12,585 nucleotides of DNA from Methylophilaceae bacterium (GTDB lineage Bacteria > Pseudomonadota > Gammaproteobacteria > Burkholderiales > Methylophilaceae), in contig JADGRN010000026.1 in the NCBI GenBank assembly GCA_017880825.1, positions 1 through 12,585 of the forward strand, read 5' to 3'. The notes under the pieces were generated by a model. The model saw only the letters and a list, made by a program, of their open reading frames with translations. It searched no databases and was not told the origin of the DNA. The stretch's first letter is position 1. Every line of letters begins with the position of its first letter. Positions 12,082 to 12,585 of the stretch are shown in pieces. The translations under genes and the position numbers were made by a program.

Positions 12082-12585
12082 CCGTTCGCCGCGTCGCCGT
12101 CACCGGCATAGGCATTGTTTCACCCCTGGGCAACACCCCCGATGAATTCTTCTCCGCTCTGATGGCAGGCAAATCGGGTATCCGCCGTCTGCGCGCCGAT
12201 TTCGTTGATCGTCTGGATACCAAAATTGCCGCCCAGGCAGAGTTCGATCCATTGCTGCATTTCAGCAAACACAAAGCCGCCAGTCTTGACCGGGTAAGCC
12301 AGTTTGCTTTGTATGCGGCCAGCCAGGCGATTGCCGACGCCCGCCTTGACATGTCCCTGCAAGACAAATCGCGTATGGGCATCTATCTGGGCACCGGAAT
12401 GGGTGGAGCAGCTTCGGTGGAAGAAGGCTATATACGCCTTTACCGCGATGGAGCCGAACGCCTCAAACCTTTTACCGTGCTCATGGCGATGAACAACGCT
12501 GCGGCCTCGGCCATAGGTCTGGAGTACGGCCTCACCGGCTCCAACCTGACGTTTTCGACCGCCTGCTCGTCGTCTAGCGTTTCCA
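12078..12585 (+). CDS. Beta-ketoacyl-[ACP] synthase, FabF/KAS II-like, N-terminal part (cut by window end)
   Basis: The first 169 codons of a condensing enzyme are present; the 3' end is outside the window. It opens with VRRVAVTGIGIVSPLGNTPDEFFSAL, the standard KAS II N-terminus, continues GIYLGTGMGGAASVEEGY, and reaches the nucleophile in FSTACSSSS (Cys163, the same number as in E. coli FabF and FabB). It would perform Claisen condensation of an acyl group with malonyl-ACP. The two catalytic His would lie beyond the window. The active-site context TACSSSS is closer to polyketide-type synthases than to the TACT/TACA of housekeeping FabF. The ATG overlaps the ACP stop (ATGA), so the two are translationally coupled and probably work together. 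Confidence 0.93.
   Translation, partial: MTVRRVAVTGIGIVSPLGNTPDEFFSALMAGKSGIRRLRADFVDRLDTKIAAQAEFDPLLHFSKHKAASLDRVSQFALYAASQAIADARLDMSLQDKSRMGIYLGTGMGGAASVEEGYIRLYRDGAERLKPFTVLMAMNNAAASAIGLEYGLTGSNLTFSTACSSSSVS

Overview
The window reads as ordinary chromosome from a Gram-negative bacterium, most likely a betaproteobacterium of the Nitrosomonadales/Gallionellaceae kind. That placement is an inference from protein style (QseC/PmrB-type kinase with a long periplasmic sensor, DUF2147 protein, threonine deaminase with two C-terminal regulatory lobes) and from the rpiA-phoU-ppx order divergent from ilvA. Base composition is even and the genes are densely packed. There are no rRNA or tRNA genes, insertion sequences or CRISPR arrays, and no gene-free stretch longer than about 190 bases.

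Region 1 (1-3763) handles phosphate and polyphosphate. The 3' part of ppk1 (polyphosphate kinase, + strand) meets ppx (exopolyphosphatase, - strand) tail to tail. ppx follows phoU, and rpiA lies upstream of phoU on the same strand. A very good Pho box with a correctly spaced -10 hexamer sits between rpiA and phoU, so phoU-ppx probably starts its own phosphate-starvation transcript.

Region 2 (3764-5577): rpiA and ilvA (threonine deaminase) are divergent. They share a short AT-rich spacer that holds a perfect 19-bp inverted repeat and a TATAAT hexamer. ilvA is followed, convergently, by a gene for a 61-residue two-helix membrane protein.

Region 3 (5653-8692, - strand) is a compact operon: exported DUF2147 protein, OmpR-family response regulator, sensor histidine kinase, then an EVE-domain protein. 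Junctions are 3 nt, an 8-nt overlap and 24 nt.

Region 4 (8881-12585, + strand, running off the window) is a tight operon: HAD-IB phosphatase, class III PLP aminotransferase, alpha/beta hydrolase, acyl carrier protein, and a beta-ketoacyl synthase cut by the window end. Having an ACP and ketosynthase next to an aminotransferase, a phosphatase and an esterase, with no fabD or fabG in view, looks like the start of a dedicated lipid or polyketide-like pathway rather than housekeeping fatty acid synthesis. The 188-bp divergent spacer between regions 3 and 4 carries several TGTAA half-sites, including an 11-bp-period direct repeat of the sort OmpR-family regulators bind. The adjacent two-component system may therefore control the biosynthetic operon. 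This operon and its possible control are the most novel part of the window.
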